DNA of 44,395 bases from Actinacidiphila bryophytorum. Its GTDB lineage: Bacteria > Actinomycetota > Actinomycetes > Streptomycetales > Streptomycetaceae. Position 1 is the stretch's first letter. The number at the start of each line of letters is the position of its first letter. Positions 38,991 through 44,395 of the stretch are shown one piece after another. The stretch spans positions 1 to 44,395 of the forward strand of contig NZ_JAFFIX010000039.1 of NCBI RefSeq assembly GCF_016916835.1. The letters run 5' to 3'. Under the pieces are notes generated by a model that saw nothing but the letters and a program-made list of their open reading frames with translations, was not told where the DNA came from and searched no databases. The translations under genes and the position numbers were made by a program.

Positions 38991-39421
38991 GCGGGCGCCT
39001 GGGCCGGTGCCCGGGTGCAGGACGGGCACAGGCCGCGGTAGGTGACCTCGGCCGCCGCGACCGTGAAACCGAAGCGCTCCTCGACGGGGAGGTCGGTCAG
39101 CGGGTCGCGGGTGGGGTGGACGTCGCGGACCGTGCCGCAGGTGGAGCAGACCAGGTGGTGGTGCGGGTGGTGGGCGTTCGGGTCGTAGCGCCGCGCGCGG
39201 CCGTCGGTGGCCACCTCTATGACCTCGCCGAGCGAGACCAGCTCGCCGAGCGTGTTGTAGACCGTCGCCCGGGAGATCTCCGGGAGCAGCAGCGCCGCCC
39301 TGGCGTGCACCTCGTCGGCCGTCAGGTGCACGTGGTCGCCGTCGAGGACCTGTGCGACGACACGCCGCTGGGAGGTCATCCGCCAGCCGCGCCCTCGCAG
39401 TCTTTCCAGCAGGTCACTCAT
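38987..39421 (-). CDS. Fur-family repressor (FurA/CatR-like)
   Basis: A 144-residue Fur protein. It has the DNA-binding N-terminus (MSDLLERLRGRGWRMTSQRRVV) and recognition helix region PEISRATVYNTLGELVSLGEV. The metal region reads AHHPHHHLVCSTCGTVRDV, and a C-terminal CPSC gives the second half of a structural Cys4 zinc site. It is divergent from katG, with a TGGA-N5-TCCA repeat inside the katG promoter, the layout of peroxide-sensing Fur proteins (CatR/FurA) of actinobacteria that repress catalase-peroxidase. Iron-peroxide sensing is inferred from this context. Confidence 0.93.
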   Translation of the reverse strand: MSDLLERLRGRGWRMTSQRRVVAQVLDGDHVHLTADEVHARAALLLPEISRATVYNTLGELVSLGEVIEVATDGRARRYDPNAHHPHHHLVCSTCGTVRDVHPTRDPLTDLPVEERFGFTVAAAEVTYRGLCPSCTRAPAQAPA

Positions 39422-39523
39422 GTCGGCCCACCTGTCGCCTGTTCGTTCTTTCGATTTCCCGGGATACCAGGACCTTAGCAGCGGGCACCCGTTTTTCGAC
39501 GGTGTGTGCAGTTGGCCCGCTTC

Positions 39524-39551
39524 TTGACTTGGATTGTGTCCATCGTAGGAT
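39524..39551 (+). promoter_or_regulatory. katG promoter with Fur-type operator
   Basis: TTGACT (39524-39529) and TAGGAT (39546-39551) are 16 bases apart. Between them TGGA-TTGTG-TCCA (39530-39542) is an inverted repeat, ideally placed for repression by the divergent Fur protein. Confidence 0.65.
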
Positions 39552-39634
39552 CGGTTCCGGCGGTAGCCAAGGGACACAACGACTCCGGTACGGCGACCGA
39601 CCGCACGTGACCCGCCTGGTCCGGAAGGATTTCC

Positions 39635-41875
<2,241 letters not shown>

Positions 41876-41900
41876 GCGCCGGTCCCCGCCGTACGGCCCG

Positions 41901-41942
41901 AGGGCGGCCCCGCAGTCCGTGAGCGGACTGCGGGGCCGCCCT
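41901..41942. terminator. Stem-loop terminator after katG
   Basis: A 19-base perfect stem (41901-41919 with 41924-41942) around TGAG. It also lies just past the convergent lipoprotein stop and can serve both genes. Confidence 0.9.
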
Positions 41943-41956
41943 CCGCCGTGCCGGGG

Positions 41957-42508
41957 TCAGTAGCCCGAGCCCGGGTTCGTCGTGGTCGCGGTGGTGATCG
42001 TCTTGCCGTCGGTGCCGACCACGTACCACTTGGCGCCGAAGTTGTTCAGGCCCTGCCCGTTGACGTCGCCGGGGTTGCGGTCGCCGGCGAAGCGGTACAG
42101 CGGGTGGCCGTTGTACGTCACCTGGTTGGTGCCCTGGGAGCGCTCGCTGGTCGACAGCAGCTTGCTCTGGACACCGCCGGCGCCGGTCGGCTTGTTCTTC
42201 ACCACCAGGGGCGGCCAGGCGGCGGCGCAGGCGCCCGTGCAGGTCGACTTCGAGGTCTTGTCGGCCTCGAAGAAGTACAGGGTGAGGTTCTTGTCGTTGA
42301 CGAGGATCTTGCCCAGCGACACCTGCTTGGTGGTGACCGTCGGGGGAGCGGTCTTCGCCGCCTCCTGCAGCGCCACCGACGCCGGAGGGGACGCGGTCCC
42401 CCCGTCGGACGCGGCGCTGGGGCTGCTGCTCCCTGAACAGGCGGACGCCGCGACGGCGGCGAAGGCCGTACCCGCCAGGGCGGCGATGACTCGGACGTGG
42501 GGCCTCAC
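41957..42508 (-). CDS. Secreted lipoprotein with two COG4315-type repeats
   Basis: A 183-residue lipoprotein. The signal peptide (VRPHVRVIAALAGTAFAAVA) ends in the lipobox AASAC, followed by a Ser/Gly-rich tether. Two repeats of the secreted-repeat family (PF03640) follow: LTLYFFEADKTSKSTCTGACAAAWPPLVV and PLYRFAGDRNPGDVNGQGLNNFGAKWYVV, each split over two strands. The first keeps the C-x3-C-x4-WPP motif. The GTG start has GAGGAG upstream; the open frame to 42619 would put a non-signal tail before it. It is exposed on the outer face of the membrane; function unknown, possibly redox or metal linked. Confidence 0.9.
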   Translation of the reverse strand: MRPHVRVIAALAGTAFAAVAASACSGSSSPSAASDGGTASPPASVALQEAAKTAPPTVTTKQVSLGKILVNDKNLTLYFFEADKTSKSTCTGACAAAWPPLVVKNKPTGAGGVQSKLLSTSERSQGTNQVTYNGHPLYRFAGDRNPGDVNGQGLNNFGAKWYVVGTDGKTITTATTTNPGSGY

Positions 42509-42644
42509 GGCTACTCCTCGGATCCTCGGCTGGGGCGCCCGTGGCGGGCGGCGGGCGGCCCGCCTCGCCGGGGCCGCACCACCACCCACTACACGCCGCC
42601 GCCCACCCTCCGGCCACACGGGAGCGCCGTCCGGGGCATGCGCT

Positions 42645-43247
42645 TCAGCTGCCGCCGGCCCGGGGCTTGGCCCGTACGTGCATACGCTCGCCCTGCCGGC
42701 CGAACAGGCTCAGGACCTCGGCAGGCCCGCCGCCGGTCGCGCTGAACCAGTGCGGCAGCCGGGTGTCGAACTCCGCCGCCTCCCCCGGCTCCAGCGTCAG
42801 GTCGTGCTCGGCCAGCACCAGCCGCAGCTTGCCGTCCAGCACGTACAGCCACTCGTAGCCCTCGTGCGTGCGCAGCTCCGGCTCGCTGCCGCGGTCCGGC
42901 ACGATCATCTTGTACGCCTGCAGCGGCCCGGGCCCGCGGGACAGCGGTACGACGGTGCCGCCGAACGGCATCGTCCGCGGCGCCATCCGCACCCGGGGGT
43001 CGCCGACCTCCGGCGCCCCGACCAGGTCGTCCAGCGGTACGCGGTAGGCCGCGGCCAGCGGCAGCAGCAGTTCCAGGCTCGGGCGGCGGTGGCCCGACTC
43101 CAGCCGGGACAGGGTGCTCTTGGAGATGCCGGTCGTCTCCGACAGGGCAGCCAGCGTCAGCTTGCGCTGGGCGCGCAGCCGCTTCAGGCGGGGGCCGACC
43201 TCGTCCAGTACGGCCTGGTGGTCGCGGTGGGGTGCCGGTGTTTCCAT
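42645..43247 (-). CDS. XRE-family regulator with cupin domain
   Basis: A 200-residue regulator. The helix-turn-helix spans about residues 18-75 (RLKRLRAQRKLTLAALSETTGISKSTLSRLESG). A small cupin follows (YKMIVPDRG, HEGYEWLYVLDGKLRLVL, LEPGEAAEFDTRLPHWF) with a conserved His pair that may bind metal or ligand. It is the usual XRE-cupin type that controls a neighbouring transporter or enzyme. It is divergent from the His-tailed methyltransferase across 51 bases with a GGCAAC/GTTGCC operator, which it most likely binds. Confidence 0.93.
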   Translation of the reverse strand: METPAPHRDHQAVLDEVGPRLKRLRAQRKLTLAALSETTGISKSTLSRLESGHRRPSLELLLPLAAAYRVPLDDLVGAPEVGDPRVRMAPRTMPFGGTVVPLSRGPGPLQAYKMIVPDRGSEPELRTHEGYEWLYVLDGKLRLVLAEHDLTLEPGEAAEFDTRLPHWFSATGGGPAEVLSLFGRQGERMHVRAKPRAGGS

Positions 43248-43249
43248 AA

Positions 43250-43267
43250 CGGCAACAATAGTTGCCG
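43250..43267. promoter_or_regulatory. Palindromic operator of the XRE-cupin regulator
   Basis: CGGCAAC and GTTGCCG form perfect seven-base arms around AATA, lying three bases before the regulator start and 31 before the methyltransferase start. Confidence 0.75.
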
Positions 43268-43298
43268 AACGCGTGAGGTGCGGGGCACGCTGCCCGGC

Positions 43299-44231
43299 AT
43301 GAGCGCTGACGCAACCACGCACGGAAACCACGCCGGGCACGGGCACGGGCACGGCCATGGGCATGGCCACGGCCACCAGACCGACATCGACTGGGAGGCA
43401 ATGGCCGACACCCTGGAGAACGCCGGTGAACTGCGGCTCCCCGTCCTGCGGGCCACCGCGGCCCGGCTGCGGGAACTCCTCGGCCCCGGCCACGAGGTCC
43501 GCCGCATCCTCGACGCCGGCAGCGGGCCCGGCGTGATGACCTGCGTCCTCGCCGAGGAGTTCCCCACCGCGGAGGTCGTCGCCGTCGACGGCACCCAGGC
43601 CCTGCTCGACCGGACGCTGGCCCGGGCAGAACGGCTCGGCCTCGGCGGCCGGGTCACCGTACGGCACGCCGACCTGCCCGACGGGCTCGACGCAGGGCTC
43701 GGCACCGCCGACGTCGTCTGGAGCAGCATGGCCGTCCACCACCTCGGCGACCAGCAGGGCGCGCTCGACGCCCTCGCCGGCGTGCTGCGGCCCGGGGGCG
43801 TGCTCGCCGTCGCCGAGGGCGGGCTGCCCATGCGGTTCCTGCCGCGGGACATCGGTCTCGGCGCGCCCGGAATCCAGGCACGCCTGGACGCCGTGCAGGA
43901 GGAGTGGTTCGCCCTCATGCGCTCCGAGCTGCCGGGTTACGTCCCCGCCGTCGACGACTGGCCCGCCATGCTGGCGGCGGCCGGCCTGACCGAGGTGACG
44001 TCCTTCACCCGCGTCCTCGACATCCCCGCCCCCCTCCCCACCCCCGCCCGCACCTACCTCGCGTCCTACCTGACCCGCATCCGCGACACCGCGACGGAGT
44101 CCCTTCCCCCGTCCGACCTCACCACCCTCGACGCCCTCCTCTCCCCCTCCGCCCCGACGAGCATCCTCCACCGCCCGGACGCCTTCCTCCTCTCCCCGAC
44201 CACGATCTTCGCGGGCCTCCGCCCGTCCTAG
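43299..44231 (+). CDS. SAM-dependent methyltransferase with His-rich N-terminal tail
   Basis: A 310-residue class I methyltransferase. The first 26 residues contain a run of alternating His-Gly (after MSADATTHGNHAGHG), an unusual metal-binding-like tail. The core has motif I ILDAGSGPGVMTCVLAEEF, acidic strand VVAVDGTQALLD, the strand ADVVWSSMAVHHL and LRPGGVLAVAEGG. The C-terminal part has no clear family mark. The tail is encoded by six-base repeats and may be variable in length. It is controlled by the divergent XRE-cupin regulator (inference from the operator). Substrate unknown. Confidence 0.88.
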   Translation: MSADATTHGNHAGHGHGHGHGHGHGHQTDIDWEAMADTLENAGELRLPVLRATAARLRELLGPGHEVRRILDAGSGPGVMTCVLAEEFPTAEVVAVDGTQALLDRTLARAERLGLGGRVTVRHADLPDGLDAGLGTADVVWSSMAVHHLGDQQGALDALAGVLRPGGVLAVAEGGLPMRFLPRDIGLGAPGIQARLDAVQEEWFALMRSELPGYVPAVDDWPAMLAAAGLTEVTSFTRVLDIPAPLPTPARTYLASYLTRIRDTATESLPPSDLTTLDALLSPSAPTSILHRPDAFLLSPTTIFAGLRPS

Positions 44232-44395
44232 CCCCCACGGCGGTCACGCACCAGGCCGCGCCGTCCCCCGCGCCCCTGGACAGGTGCCCTCTGGGCGGAG
44301 GGTGAGCGTCTTTGGGCCGCGGGGCTGCACCTGATCTGCGGCTGTCACCGCGTGGGCGCGCTCAGCCCCCACGCGCGCGGGTGGTCACCGACCCG
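44232..44395. other. 3' end of window, no feature recognised
   Basis: GC-rich sequence after the methyltransferase stop. I see no convincing gene start, hairpin or RNA gene. Confidence 0.5.

Overview
The window is very GC-rich. Its genes have strongly GC-biased third codon positions, GTG starts, short intergenic gaps and typical actinomycete families: WhiJ-like XRE/DUF397/RsbW-like sets, a DUF574 methyltransferase, ECF41 sigma factors, an F420-type oxidoreductase and a DasR-like site before a chitinase. Rare TTA leucine codons sit in a few regulatory and biosynthetic genes, as in Streptomyces and relatives. I read it as chromosomal DNA of a Streptomycetaceae member. No rRNA, tRNA, CRISPR array or intact transposase was seen; the only mobile-like trace is one palindromic element.

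Layout: 0.3-3.6 kb, a MacB/FtsX-type ABC exporter with a duplicated scrap of the ATPase gene between its two genes. 3.7-6.7 kb, a WhiJ-like regulatory group (degenerate resolvase, RsbW-like ATPase, XRE regulator, DUF397) and a DUF574 methyltransferase. 7.0-12.4 kb, a same-strand run of FAD reductase, Rieske ferredoxin, second FAD reductase, an M4-peptidase homologue that has lost its zinc ligands, and a DyP-type peroxidase. 12.4-18.8 kb, small regulator/enzyme pairs (DinB-like/ArsR-like, TerD, epimerase/TetR), a GH18 chitinase and a membrane metallophosphoesterase. 18.8-24.5 kb, an ECF41 sigma factor, P450, LLM oxidoreductase, SDR, LUD protein and KASIII-like acyltransferase. 24.6-33.7 kb, GNAT, a YbjQ-domain trio, a membrane protein, methyltransferase/HxlR, macrodomain, DinB, and MFS/ArsR-like pairs. 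33.8-36.3 kb, a compact TIR-like/nucleotidyltransferase/P-loop kinase cassette. 36.4-39.0 kb, a DUF2199-like gene, a second LUD gene and a full-length ECF41 sigma factor. 39.0-44.2 kb, Fur divergent from katG, a COG4315-type lipoprotein, and an XRE-cupin regulator divergent from a His-tailed methyltransferase.

Two parts look most like undescribed systems. First, five intergenic sites share a -35/-10-like pattern, (C/G)(T)(G/C)AC(A/G)-N16-(T/G)GTC, with further identity in the spacer. They precede both ECF41 sigma genes, both LUD genes and the P450. This defines a probable ECF41 regulon in two loci 14 kb apart. In the first locus the sigma factor lacks the usual C-terminal SnoaL-like domain, and the P450 and KASIII genes carry TTA codons. 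Second, the TIR-like/NTase/kinase cassette has the parts of a nucleotide-signalling abortive-infection system but does not match a named type that I recognise.
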